Shown here: in pieces, positions 14,487-22,224 of the stretch
Layout: the number at the start of each line of letters is the position of its first letter
Numbering within the stretch: the stretch's first letter is position 1
DNA from: a virus
Virus record (IMG/VR): IMGVR_UViG_3300020410_000033
Coordinates: 1-35,081 of that record
DNA: 35,081 nucleotides
Direction: 5' to 3' (one strand)
Program-made: the position numbers and the translations under genes
Notes under the pieces: generated by a model
What the model saw: only the letters and a program-made list of their open reading frames with translations
Told to the model about the DNA's origin: nothing
The model's database searches: none

Positions 14487-15865
14487 TGGCAGATAGAAAA
14501 TCACGGTTATTTACGCTAGACAAGATGGAGATTGCAATACCTAATGGTAATCCTCCAACTTATGATATACGAGACTTAGTAATTGATTTCACTTATACTG
14601 AATCTATAGACTCACCATTTTTAAGAGTTGATTTTAGTATGGTTGATGCTATTGACTTCAACAAACTACTGATAGGTGGAGAGATTATCACTGTCAAGTT
14701 GACAACTGAAAGTAGCACGTTGAAAGGTAATAAACAGTCATTAGAATTTAAAGTTAGAGTATTTAAAATTGGTAGCACTCTTAAGAGTGAGAGAGGACAG
14801 TTGTATATTTTACATTGCACATCGCCAGAAGCATATACAAATGAAATGAATAAAGTATTCAAACCATTCGGACCTGCAGGAAAAGATGTAGATAACATTC
14901 CTAAGCACATATGTAAAGAATACCTTTCATCACCTAAAGAAAAGACTAAAGATGTAAACTTTGAAACTCACTCTAAAATATCTTTTGTATCTACGAATTG
15001 GAGACCAGTAGAAGCAATAGCATATATGTCAGATAAGGTAACACGTGTTGAAGGTAGTGGTGGTGGAAAAGCATCTGAAAAACAATCTGGTTTCTTATTC
15101 TTTGAGAATAGATATGGATTTAATTTTAAATCACTAGACGCACTCTGTCTGGGAGATGGTATACCGAAGGAAGCAGAGATATTTGAATATACTTATATAC
15201 AGCAGGGTAGTGACCCTCCTAACAATGGTTATCATACCATTGAGAGTATATCCTATCCTGACAGAGCCAATCATCTCAGAAACATGAGAATGGGGACATT
15301 TAAGACAGTTGGTATTAGTATATCAATGCCTCGTCCTACAAATTCAAATGCTACTGACTCTGGCTCAACTGAAGAAACTGCCCCTGCAGGGACTATTCAT
15401 AGTCCTCGAGAATTGTCATACAATCAGGTGTTTTCAAAGGCAGATACAATACATAAAAGAAAACCTTATGATTTGCCTTCTGACTTAGAAGAATTTGATG
15501 GTGCGACTAGAATCAAGTATAGAGCATTACCTGGCTTGAAAAATCAAGTCAATAATGATGACCCCGAAAATGGGACAAGTTCTGATACTGACACAATGGC
15601 AGTTGCGGAATATGCTGCAGCACGCTATAATCTACTACAGGCTATACAACTATCAATAGTTGTACCTGGAAACTCTGCTCTGACGGCAGGAATGCTCATA
15701 AAAGTGAGGATACCCGCCTCTCAGGAGAAGCAAAGGTCTGTTAAAGAAGACCTAAGATATAGTGGGATGTATTTAATCTCCGCAGTGACACATACTTTCA
15801 CTAAAGAAGGTTTAACTAGCCAACTTGTTTTGACTAGGGACTCTGTTATGAAAGAAACTTATTAA
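14486..15865 (+). CDS. gp27-like baseplate hub protein
   Basis: A 459-residue protein starting MADRKSRLFTLDKMEIAIPNGNPPTYDIRDLVIDFTYTESIDSPFLRVDFSMVDA. The alternating strand pattern, the ITVKLTTE and FKVRVFKIG strands, and the C-terminal domain with LSIVVPGNSALTAGMLIKVRIP followed by YSGMYLISAVTHTFTKEG fit the gp27/gpD-type hub fold of contractile tails. Its position between the tape-measure-like genes and gp5 fits T4 gp27, which forms the trimeric hub with gp5. Sequence similarity to T4 gp27 itself is too low to judge by eye, so the name is by context and fold pattern. Confidence 0.7.
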   Translation: MADRKSRLFTLDKMEIAIPNGNPPTYDIRDLVIDFTYTESIDSPFLRVDFSMVDAIDFNKLLIGGEIITVKLTTESSTLKGNKQSLEFKVRVFKIGSTLKSERGQLYILHCTSPEAYTNEMNKVFKPFGPAGKDVDNIPKHICKEYLSSPKEKTKDVNFETHSKISFVSTNWRPVEAIAYMSDKVTRVEGSGGGKASEKQSGFLFFENRYGFNFKSLDALCLGDGIPKEAEIFEYTYIQQGSDPPNNGYHTIESISYPDRANHLRNMRMGTFKTVGISISMPRPTNSNATDSGSTEETAPAGTIHSPRELSYNQVFSKADTIHKRKPYDLPSDLEEFDGATRIKYRALPGLKNQVNNDDPENGTSSDTDTMAVAEYAAARYNLLQAIQLSIVVPGNSALTAGMLIKVRIPASQEKQRSVKEDLRYSGMYLISAVTHTFTKEGLTSQLVLTRDSVMKETY

Positions 15866-15876
15866 AGGTAACTAAT

Positions 15877-16104
15877 ATGGAATCAATCGAAAAACACATT
15901 CAAAAAGACAAAGACATCGTGGACGACCCACTAGCAAATCCTGCAGCACGCAGACATGCTAAGGTAGAGTTACATGAGTTGGAAGAATACGCAGAGCATC
16001 ACAAAGAAGAGATTGCAGCAGGCGACCATCATGACCCTAATGCACTTGAGCTCTGGTGTGACCAACACCCAGAAGAACCTGAATGTCTGGTATATGACGA
16101 CTAA
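15877..16104 (+). CDS. cp12: CP12-like Calvin-cycle regulator
   Basis: A 75-residue protein ending ALELWCDQHPEEPECLVYDD, which matches the C terminus of CP12 (Cys, eight residues, Cys, then V-Y-D-D). CP12 bridges GAPDH and phosphoribulokinase and holds them inactive, which blocks the Calvin cycle. Here Cys61 and Cys70 form the conserved C-terminal pair, the part that enters GAPDH. The N-terminal cysteine pair of plant CP12 is absent, and the helical region (RRHAKVELHELEEYAEHH) resembles cyanophage CP12. Cyanophage CP12 is known to be made during infection to favour the pentose phosphate pathway. It has an AAAGGT ribosome site nine bases upstream of the ATG and lies between the hub genes. Confidence 0.85.
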   Translation: MESIEKHIQKDKDIVDDPLANPAARRHAKVELHELEEYAEHHKEEIAAGDHHDPNALELWCDQHPEEPECLVYDD

Positions 16105-16244
16105 TGGCACATCGTAAAAAGACAAACAAACTAAAGAATCCTCCTTCAAAGTGGAAGGATAAATTGCTTGAAGAAGGACCTAAGTCTTTCATGCAAGCAA
16201 TTCTATATGAACAATTAAAAAAAGGAAATAGTGAATCTACATAA
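16104..16244 (+). CDS. Small basic hypothetical protein (46 aa)
   Basis: A 46-codon frame beginning MAHRKKTNKLKNPPSKWKDK, with the ATG overlapping the CP12 stop by one base. It is strongly basic in the first half and helical in the second (SFMQAILYEQLKKG). No domain recognised. The overlap and coupling with both neighbours support it as real. Confidence 0.55.
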   Translation: MAHRKKTNKLKNPPSKWKDKLLEEGPKSFMQAILYEQLKKGNSEST

Positions 16245-16434
16245 TATTACTCTGACTTCCGAAGAGTTGGAGTGTGTGAGGGTATGTTTGACAAATGCAC
16301 CCATTCCTTATGATATAACTAAAAAGAAGATTCCTGCTGATATTCTACACAGAATAGGATATCCAACAAAGGAGGAGCATGAGGGAGAAATCCTTGTAGA
16401 TTGCGATTTATCGATTTACGAACATGATGAATAA
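16231..16434 (+). CDS. Small hypothetical protein, GTG start (67 aa)
   Basis: Starts at a GTG with an AGGAA ribosome site four bases upstream (AAAAGGAAATA-GTG), overlapping the upstream gene by 14 bases. The protein reads (M)NLHNITLTSEELECVRVCLTN and is acidic, with a C-terminal EHEGEILVDCDLSIYEHDE. It has three cysteines. No family recognised. The next ATG lies inside its last codons, so the small genes from CP12 to the CpeT-like gene form one coupled unit. Confidence 0.55.
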   Translation: MNLHNITLTSEELECVRVCLTNAPIPYDITKKKIPADILHRIGYPTKEEHEGEILVDCDLSIYEHDE

Positions 16435-16894
16435 CTGGGAAAACTTAATTCAAGGACATTACCGAAACCAACGTCAAGCAATGTCTAATCCTGCCAAGTG
16501 GCCACAGGTTGATATTAGAATCTGGAAGACTGGTAGTGGTATCTTTGAATCTAAATCATGGTATAAGTATAAGGGTGAAGAAAATCCTTACAACTGGTTA
16601 CGTTATAGGGTAACTGGTATGGCAGAAGATTATGTGAAAACAGACATCTTCAATTTAATGCACAATACAGATTCATGTCCTTTCTATTGGAAATGGAATA
16701 AAGAAACTGGTTGGTGGTCTGGCACTACTCTAGAAGATTGTGTTGTCAGAGGACATAAGATGGTATCAACAGTTAGATTCAATGGGTTTGATTACAGGTC
16801 TCAAGATGTTGGATACAATCTGGAAACAAATGAGCAAGCATGGGGCAAACCAAAAGAAGAAGGTGAGTTTCAATTTGTGGCTATAAATAACTAA
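16424..16894 (+). CDS. cpeT: CpeT/CpcT-like phycobiliprotein lyase
   Basis: A 156-residue protein. The start, LIQGHYRNQRQAMSNPAKWPQVDIRIW, matches the G-x-F-S-N-x-x-Q-A-x-x-x-P family start. The end, STVRFNGFDYRSQDVGYNLETNEQAWG, matches the S-R-D-x-G-x-x-x-x-T-x-E-Q-x-W-G end of CpeT proteins. CpeT-family lyases attach or carry bilins to cysteines of phycobiliproteins, and cyanophages often carry such a gene. It is shorter than typical CpeT (about 200 residues), mainly in the middle, as is common for phage versions. The gene supplies a late promoter (TATAAATA) for gp5 from its final codons. Confidence 0.85.
   Translation: MMNNWENLIQGHYRNQRQAMSNPAKWPQVDIRIWKTGSGIFESKSWYKYKGEENPYNWLRYRVTGMAEDYVKTDIFNLMHNTDSCPFYWKWNKETGWWSGTTLEDCVVRGHKMVSTVRFNGFDYRSQDVGYNLETNEQAWGKPKEEGEFQFVAINN
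16882..16889 (+). promoter_or_regulatory. Putative late promoter for gp5
   Basis: An exact TATAAATA sits in the last codons of the cpeT-like gene, 17 bases before the gp5 ATG. The expected start site would leave about a dozen bases of leader, without a visible SD. Confidence 0.6.
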
Positions 16895-16906
16895 AACTTT
16901 AATAAA

Positions 16907-19624
16907 ATGAGAACAAGGTCGGACTTTCTAGGAAGGGATGGTTACACATGGTGGGTTGGCGAGGTTGAGTCTAATCAAGACCCCTCAAAGCTTGGTCGTG
17001 TCAAGGTGCGTATTCTTGGATGGTATACTGGAAGTCACGACAAAGAAACATATACAAAAGAAGTCCCAACAGTATCATTACCTTGGGCAAGTGTATTACT
17101 ACCTACTGATAAAGCACAGATTAAAAATACAGGTACAACCTGTCAACTGCAGCCAGGTGCATGGGTATTAGGATTTTTCCTTGATGGTGACGAAGCACAG
17201 TTACCTTGTGTATTGGGAGCGTTTAGAGGATTTCAACAGAAAGAAAGCGATAAGAAAACTACCATTGCTGATGGTAAAGAAGGTGTAGATGCTAATATTT
17301 TACAGAAAGATTTAACTGGCTCAGAGAGAAACGAAGGTAATCCATTTGTAGTAGTGCAATCAGAGACACCTTCAAGTGAGACAGGTGGCACAGAAGAATC
17401 ACGTGGTGGTATATCAACTGCAGAGCAAACACTCCCAGGAAATGTAATTACCAATCCTATCAAACCCTCTGTAAATGCAAACTCTATTGCAGATGGAGTT
17501 GGTGGGCCTGGTGGGTCAGGATTTGAGTTAGACTTGAATCGTATGTTGCAAGACTTAGGTGAAATGGCAACATCCTCTGCATGGACTAAGAATGGTATGA
17601 TTTCACTTGCAACTGGTCATAAGATTGCAGGAGATAAAATTAGAGAGCATCTAGGAAGGATTACTAACTTCTTATCAAGTGGTATTGCAGGCATACTTGC
17701 ACCACTAAAAGAATTGTTAGCAAAGATTATTGCAGAAGTTATTAATGCTTTAGTTAAGATTGTATCTAAGTTTATTCCTCTTGTTGTTATCCAAGCTATT
17801 CTTGGTTTAGTTGAAGAGATATTCAGTATATTTTGTGCTAAGACACCAATGTGGTTAGGACTGGTGCGAGCCGCACTGAATGATGTGGTGAATTTCGCCA
17901 ATCAGATGGCATCGTTCGCAATTAATAAGGTAATACAAGTAGTTAATAAAGCAATCAGTGATGCAGTTAGAGCAGTTACATGTCGTATATTAAATGGTAT
18001 TACCTCAGCAATGGAGAGAATCAAAGGTGTTGCGGGTGATGTAATTGCAGCAGTTAATATAGCAAAAGCAGCAGCAGGGGCAGCAAGAGCACTTGGAAAA
18101 ACTGTTAGTAAAATCTTTGAGATTGACTTTACTTCACTAGACTGGGGTAGTTTGATTTCTATTATCAAGATGCTTCTTGGAGCATTGTTTAAAAAAGACT
18201 GTGGTAGGAAAATTAAACGACCCAAACAAAACCGATGGTATCCTTTGATAGGTACGACACCTTGTGACAATATAGATGATGCAGTAAAGGGCACACCATA
18301 TAAATGTGGTGACATGAATTCAATATATGATAATAAAGGTGTAACGATAAAAGGTCTCAGTTATATTGATAACATGTTTCAAAACTTAGATACACAGTTG
18401 ATGGAGGTAACTACCTTCCTCGATGGGTCTAAGATAATTCATGATGCAAACCCAGGTAAGATAAAATCTATTTTCTCAGGACCTGGTGGGGTATCTACCT
18501 TTGAAGATGAATATGGTAACAGACATCTTAATGTGCCTAATAATGAAACTACAATTATTGGTAGAGACTTAGCACAAACTGTTAAGGGTAATTATGTATT
18601 GACAGTTGAAGGAGATATGTATCTCAAGGTCATGGGTAACTATCATGAGGAAGTGACTGGTGCAAAGAATGAGCACTCATCTAACGGTCCTCAAGCAGAG
18701 TCAGAAGGGTCATCTAATAATCCTAATGACCAGTTAGGTAGTATGTTAAAAGATGTTGATACTAACGTGACATCACAACATACAAATAGTAGTACATTCA
18801 CAACTGCAAATGCTGATAACGGTGGTGGCGGATATACTGGTGGCGGTGGAAGAAATAATCCAGATAATATAAGTAGAGTATACAAGAAGAAGGAAGGGGA
18901 GAGATACCAGATATTAAAGAGAAATAATTTAGGTGGATTCTATCCAGTAAATGAGATACCATTTCATCCTGACGCTGACGAGTGGGGTAGGACACCACAC
19001 GGTCCTCAACTTACTGCTGATTTACAGGATGATAACGAGCAGAAGTCTGCTATGCGTAAGGAAGGAGACCACGAGATTGCATACACAGGTGAGGTAAAGA
19101 TTCAAGGGTCTAAAGTCAAGATTACTGCTGTTGAGGGTATCAACTTAAATGCACAGACAGTTAGGACAGAAGCAAATACTATTGAAAATGTTGCTGACGG
19201 TGAGATAACTAACGAAGCAAACTGGATTACATCATTCTTAAACGCAGGAAGATTTGAGTTTGTTGCACTATTCAATCCATTTGCTGCATTAACTGGACAA
19301 TTTAGTTTAGTTAAGGGGTCAATCGTAGATGTTGTAACTGACTTACCATTCCCATCAGTTTCACCACCAACACATACTCGTATCGCAGTGTCAACATACA
19401 CACCTGGCTCAATGAATGATATTCTTACAGGTGCTATATCAGGTGTCCATAACACATTCATCGCTGCCCCAACTGGTGTAATTACCGAATTTGTAACCGC
19501 AGGAAACATCATGAATCAGGTGGTAACAGGGATGGCATCCTATGGAGTTGGTGCGGGATACATGGCAACTGGTTGCGGTTTCGGACCTCATCAGGTCTAT
19601 GGCTTGCCATTACTCCTAAACTAG
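16907..19624 (+). CDS. gp5: gp5-like baseplate hub / central spike protein
   Basis: A 905-residue protein. The N-terminal ~115 residues form an OB-fold typical of gp5/VgrG: WWVGEVESNQDPSKLGRVKVRILGWY, then LPWASVLLP and GAWVLGFFLDGDEAQLPCVLGAF. Residues about 215-430 are a long hydrophobic and amphipathic helical region (LLAKIIAEVINALVKIVSKF...). The part after residue 530 has VgrG-like beta-helix strands (LNVPNNETTIIGRDL, VKGNYVLTVEGDMYLKVMGNY, VKIQGSKVKITAVEGINLNAQ). The C-terminal 120 residues are glycine-rich and may form the tip. T4 gp5 carries a lysozyme between the OB-fold and the helix; I see no such domain here. The ATG follows a late promoter. Confidence 0.88.
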   Translation: MRTRSDFLGRDGYTWWVGEVESNQDPSKLGRVKVRILGWYTGSHDKETYTKEVPTVSLPWASVLLPTDKAQIKNTGTTCQLQPGAWVLGFFLDGDEAQLPCVLGAFRGFQQKESDKKTTIADGKEGVDANILQKDLTGSERNEGNPFVVVQSETPSSETGGTEESRGGISTAEQTLPGNVITNPIKPSVNANSIADGVGGPGGSGFELDLNRMLQDLGEMATSSAWTKNGMISLATGHKIAGDKIREHLGRITNFLSSGIAGILAPLKELLAKIIAEVINALVKIVSKFIPLVVIQAILGLVEEIFSIFCAKTPMWLGLVRAALNDVVNFANQMASFAINKVIQVVNKAISDAVRAVTCRILNGITSAMERIKGVAGDVIAAVNIAKAAAGAARALGKTVSKIFEIDFTSLDWGSLISIIKMLLGALFKKDCGRKIKRPKQNRWYPLIGTTPCDNIDDAVKGTPYKCGDMNSIYDNKGVTIKGLSYIDNMFQNLDTQLMEVTTFLDGSKIIHDANPGKIKSIFSGPGGVSTFEDEYGNRHLNVPNNETTIIGRDLAQTVKGNYVLTVEGDMYLKVMGNYHEEVTGAKNEHSSNGPQAESEGSSNNPNDQLGSMLKDVDTNVTSQHTNSSTFTTANADNGGGGYTGGGGRNNPDNISRVYKKKEGERYQILKRNNLGGFYPVNEIPFHPDADEWGRTPHGPQLTADLQDDNEQKSAMRKEGDHEIAYTGEVKIQGSKVKITAVEGINLNAQTVRTEANTIENVADGEITNEANWITSFLNAGRFEFVALFNPFAALTGQFSLVKGSIVDVVTDLPFPSVSPPTHTRIAVSTYTPGSMNDILTGAISGVHNTFIAAPTGVITEFVTAGNIMNQVVTGMASYGVGAGYMATGCGFGPHQVYGLPLLLN

Positions 19625-19633
19625 GGTATACTA

Positions 19634-19650
19634 GGGAGAGATACACTCCC
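19634..19650 (+). other. Small hairpin before a start codon
   Basis: GGGAG and CTCCC pair around a seven-base loop, right after the gp5 stop and four bases before the ATG at 19654. The only SD-like sequence (GGAG) lies in the stem, so folding could hide it or bring it close to the start. No T-run follows, so it is not a standard terminator. Confidence 0.3.
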
Positions 19651-19653
19651 CTC

Positions 19654-19863
19654 ATGATTGAAAGCTTTGATGAGCTCAGTAATACAACAACGTATTTGGA
19701 GCACATCTGGGTCAATATACCCAAACGTAGCGTAAAGATTCTCGATACTGAAGGCTACGAAGAGACTGTCACATGGAAGTTTGACAGTGATGGAATGGAG
19801 GGTTTCACGGAAACCTTACAAACATTCCAAGACTTACCCGAAGATTTAATCACATACCTATGA
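19654..19863 (+). CDS. Small hypothetical protein (69 aa)
   Basis: Reads MIESFDELSNTTTYLEHIWVNIPKRSVKILDTEGYEETVTWKF. The frame extends upstream to a TTG inside gp5 (19573), but the ATG at 19654 lies just after the gp5 stop and gives a compact protein. It is acidic, with a predicted strand-rich middle. I associate this type of protein, found after gp5 in cyanophages, with no known function. Its stop is overlapped by the next ATG by four bases (ATGA). Confidence 0.6.
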   Translation: MIESFDELSNTTTYLEHIWVNIPKRSVKILDTEGYEETVTWKFDSDGMEGFTETLQTFQDLPEDLITYL

Positions 19864-20099
19864 ATATAATCAGCGTAGAGGTAGCAGAGTTTAAAGCAAA
19901 CTTTGACTTCATCATGTCACTTGTAGCAAAGGGACATACTGTAAAAATAAACACAGGAGATAAAGTTGCTATTATTACTTCAGTAGCACAGGCTCCACCC
20001 GAGATAAATATTCCTCAACCAGAGGAATTTGTGCCTGACCCTGCAGGGACACAGGCATTTGTCTCTGAATCTCTAGGACAAATGACACAGGATTTTTAA
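19860..20099 (+). CDS. Phd/YefM-antitoxin-like small protein
   Basis: A 79-residue protein that starts MNIISVEVAEFKANFDFIMSLVAKGHTVKINTGDKVAIITSV. This follows the N-terminal DNA-binding fold of Phd/YefM antitoxins: a first strand, the E-F-K-A-N-F helix, G-x-T-V-x-I, then G-D-K-V-A-I. The rest is Pro-rich and acidic and would be the toxin-binding tail in an antitoxin. No toxin gene of the Doc, YoeB or RelE type lies beside it. It may act as a transcription regulator or protect against a host toxin; both are inference. It is in a structural gene context between gp5 and the oxygenases. Confidence 0.6.
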   Translation: MNIISVEVAEFKANFDFIMSLVAKGHTVKINTGDKVAIITSVAQAPPEINIPQPEEFVPDPAGTQAFVSESLGQMTQDF

Positions 20100-20725
20100 T
20101 GGAAAACCTTAGTGATAAATTAGAAGATGTAATCCAAGCGGAGACGTATGGTTTCTTTCCTACACCTGTTACAAGAATCAAAGCAACACAACATGCAGAC
20201 CTTAAGAAAGGTATCATGGAGTGGATAAGTAAACAAGATATTTTACCTAAACATGGAAGAGAAACAATATGTCATGGCATCTCACAGATAGGAGAAACTA
20301 ATGCACTGATAAATGAGTATCAGGAATTTAGAGAAATTATCATGGATGCTATCCATAAACATAATGAATCATCTTATAATTACAAATCAGATTTACAAAT
20401 CTCTGAGAGTTATCTTGAGTTAGCAGCAGAAGGTGCAATCTATGCACCACATGAGCATAGTAATTGTGTATACTCACTTACTTACCTAATTAACTATAAT
20501 CATGAGCAGCACTCTTATATTAAATGGAGAAAGAATGTTGCATCGAATCATTATCCAATACTACAGATTGATAGTAAAGACCCTACTGCCTTTAATCTAA
20601 CAGAAGCAACCTTCAATATGGAGGAAGGAGATATTATTATCTACCCATCAAATGTCACACATGGATTTGATTCCAATCCTAGCAATGATAGAATTTCATT
20701 TACAGCAAACATTACCATAAGCTAA
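20099..20725 (+). CDS. 2OG-Fe(II) oxygenase-like protein (TIGR02466-type)
   Basis: A 208-residue protein with a double-stranded beta-helix pattern. Likely iron ligands are His118 and His120 (APHEHSN) and His188 (SNVTHGF), and Arg198 (SNDRISF) fits the 2-oxoglutarate salt bridge. The strand MEEGDIIIYPSNVTHGF is typical of phage oxygenases near structural genes. Such genes are frequent in cyanophages; their substrate is unknown and could be protein, nucleic acid or a small molecule. The start overlaps the Phd-like gene's stop by one base. The first residues (YGFFPTPVTRI) match the N terminus usual in this group. Confidence 0.8.
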   Translation: MENLSDKLEDVIQAETYGFFPTPVTRIKATQHADLKKGIMEWISKQDILPKHGRETICHGISQIGETNALINEYQEFREIIMDAIHKHNESSYNYKSDLQISESYLELAAEGAIYAPHEHSNCVYSLTYLINYNHEQHSYIKWRKNVASNHYPILQIDSKDPTAFNLTEATFNMEEGDIIIYPSNVTHGFDSNPSNDRISFTANITIS

Positions 20726-21027
20726 TGGTCAAAGCACAAATTACAAATAATTACTGCTGGCTTACATTGTATACTCAGAAACCTGAGGAGACAGTAAGGA
20801 TAATAGTAATGATGTGGTTTGTTAATGGTATTCCATTTACCTTTGAGGAGTTACCACAAGCAGTGCAAGAAATGCATGAGGTTGTAGTAGAGGCAGACGT
20901 ATTCTCGCTAGAGTATACTGACATTGACTTGTATCATTGGAGTGAATACCTTATAATGGAGGAGTGTCATCCTCTAATATTTGATATGGAATATATGACT
21001 GAAAATTATGATACAATCCCAGAATAA
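20725..21027 (+). CDS. Hypothetical protein (100 aa)
   Basis: An acidic protein with a strand-rich first half (CWLTLYTQKPEETVRIIVMMWFVNG) and a helical, acidic second half (EYLIMEECHPLIFDMEYMTENYDTIPE). It is coupled to the oxygenase gene through an overlap of one base and to the next one by 20 bases. No family recognised. Its position between two oxygenase-like genes may point to a shared role, which is speculation. Confidence 0.55.
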   Translation: MVKAQITNNYCWLTLYTQKPEETVRIIVMMWFVNGIPFTFEELPQAVQEMHEVVVEADVFSLEYTDIDLYHWSEYLIMEECHPLIFDMEYMTENYDTIPE

Positions 21028-21568
21028 TATTTTTAGTCAATCTTTTTATTGGAAATTTCAAGCACCAAATAAAGAGGAGTTAAGTACATTTGTATTAGCA
21101 CAAGAGAGTGGAGACCCTGTACCTTGGGGTAATCTCTGCTCTGTTAAGATGACACAGATACTAGATGATATACTTCCTATGATGCAACCTAGCATCAACA
21201 AATTCTGTGAAGAAGTTGACCAAAGAATGCTCATGTCTATGAATAGACCTTGGGTAAGTCATTATGAAAAGGGAGACTATCAAGAACCTCATGACCATAA
21301 TGATTGTGATGTTGTTGGTGTTTTCTTTCCAGAATATTTGGAGGGGTATTCACAATTTTATTTCCTAGATAGACATGTAGATTTATCATCAGTATGGAAA
21401 CGTGTTTTACCAACAGAGCAAACACATATTCCTAAAATCGAGGCAGGAGATATTCTATTTTTTCCTGGCCACATGTTACATGGGGTGTCATCCCACAAAC
21501 ATGACAATATAAGAAAAACATTATCCTGCAATTTTTGGGTAAAACAAATTGCACCTAAACTATTATGA
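21008..21568 (+). CDS. Second 2OG-Fe(II) oxygenase-like protein
   Basis: A 186-residue protein with the jelly-roll pattern. The motif PHDHND offers His95 plus His97, or His97 with Asp99 (an H-x-D pair), and the C-terminal part has AGDILFFPGHMLHGVSSH with His158 and KHDNIRKTLSCNFW with Arg169. This is the usual His, acidic or His, His and Arg set of Fe(II)/2-oxoglutarate enzymes. It is not a close copy of the first oxygenase, so this is unlikely to be a recent duplication. The stop overlaps the talC start by four bases (ATGA), which ties their translation together. Confidence 0.75.
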   Translation: MIQSQNNIFSQSFYWKFQAPNKEELSTFVLAQESGDPVPWGNLCSVKMTQILDDILPMMQPSINKFCEEVDQRMLMSMNRPWVSHYEKGDYQEPHDHNDCDVVGVFFPEYLEGYSQFYFLDRHVDLSSVWKRVLPTEQTHIPKIEAGDILFFPGHMLHGVSSHKHDNIRKTLSCNFWVKQIAPKLL

Positions 21569-22224
21569 AATTATTTCTTGACTCTGCTATAACAGATGAA
21601 ATCAAAAAGTATTATAATACTGGTTTGATTGATGGAGTCACAACAAATCCTACTCTGATATACAAATCAGGTAGAGACCCAGAAGATGTATATCAAGAGT
21701 TAATCGACATTGGTATACCTGACATTAGTATGGAAGTCGTAGGTGATGAAAATACTATGATTGGTGAAGGTAGAAGACTTATTAAAAAGTTTGGTAATCG
21801 CCAATCAACAATTAAAGTGCCCTGCACAGTGGAAGGTCTAGCCGCATGTAGAGCATTATCAGATGAAGGAGCAAGAGTAAATGTTACTCTTATATTCTCA
21901 TTAGCTCAATCTATATTGGCATATAAATCAGGAGCGACATATATTAGTCCATTTGTAGGTAGAGTTGATGATAACTCATTCAATGGTTTGGAATTGATAA
22001 AAGAAATTGCTGCTACATTCTGCACACATGATGTAGAATCAACAAAAGTATTAGCAGCGTCACTTCGTGATGTGCATAGTGTTGCTGAATGTTTCACATA
22101 TGGTGCTGACATTGTTACAATGCCACCTAAAATCTTTGATAAGATGTATAATCATGTATTGACTGAAAAAGGTTTAGCATTATTTGACGCAGACTATGCA
22201 GCAACAATCGGTAAAACACTTTAA
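21565..22224 (+). CDS. talC: Transaldolase TalC (FSA/TalC type)
   Basis: A 219-residue protein of the small transaldolase family. Visible motifs are MKLFLDSA (1-8), GVTTNPTL (24-31), IKVPCTVEG with the likely Schiff-base lysine at Lys84, and YISPFVGRVDD (126-136). Its length is full for this group. It moves a dihydroxyacetone unit between sugar phosphates in the pentose phosphate pathway. In cyanophages talC is common and is thought to increase NADPH and ribose for phage DNA synthesis, acting with CP12, which is also encoded 5.5 kb upstream. The gene overlaps its upstream neighbour by four bases and its downstream one by 29 bases. Confidence 0.95.
   Translation: MKLFLDSAITDEIKKYYNTGLIDGVTTNPTLIYKSGRDPEDVYQELIDIGIPDISMEVVGDENTMIGEGRRLIKKFGNRQSTIKVPCTVEGLAACRALSDEGARVNVTLIFSLAQSILAYKSGATYISPFVGRVDDNSFNGLELIKEIAATFCTHDVESTKVLAASLRDVHSVAECFTYGADIVTMPPKIFDKMYNHVLTEKGLALFDADYAATIGKTL

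Noticed and set aside
16287-16320. TTGACA in the small gene after CP12
   Set aside because: No reasonable TATAAT at 16-18 bases; it lies within coding sequence.
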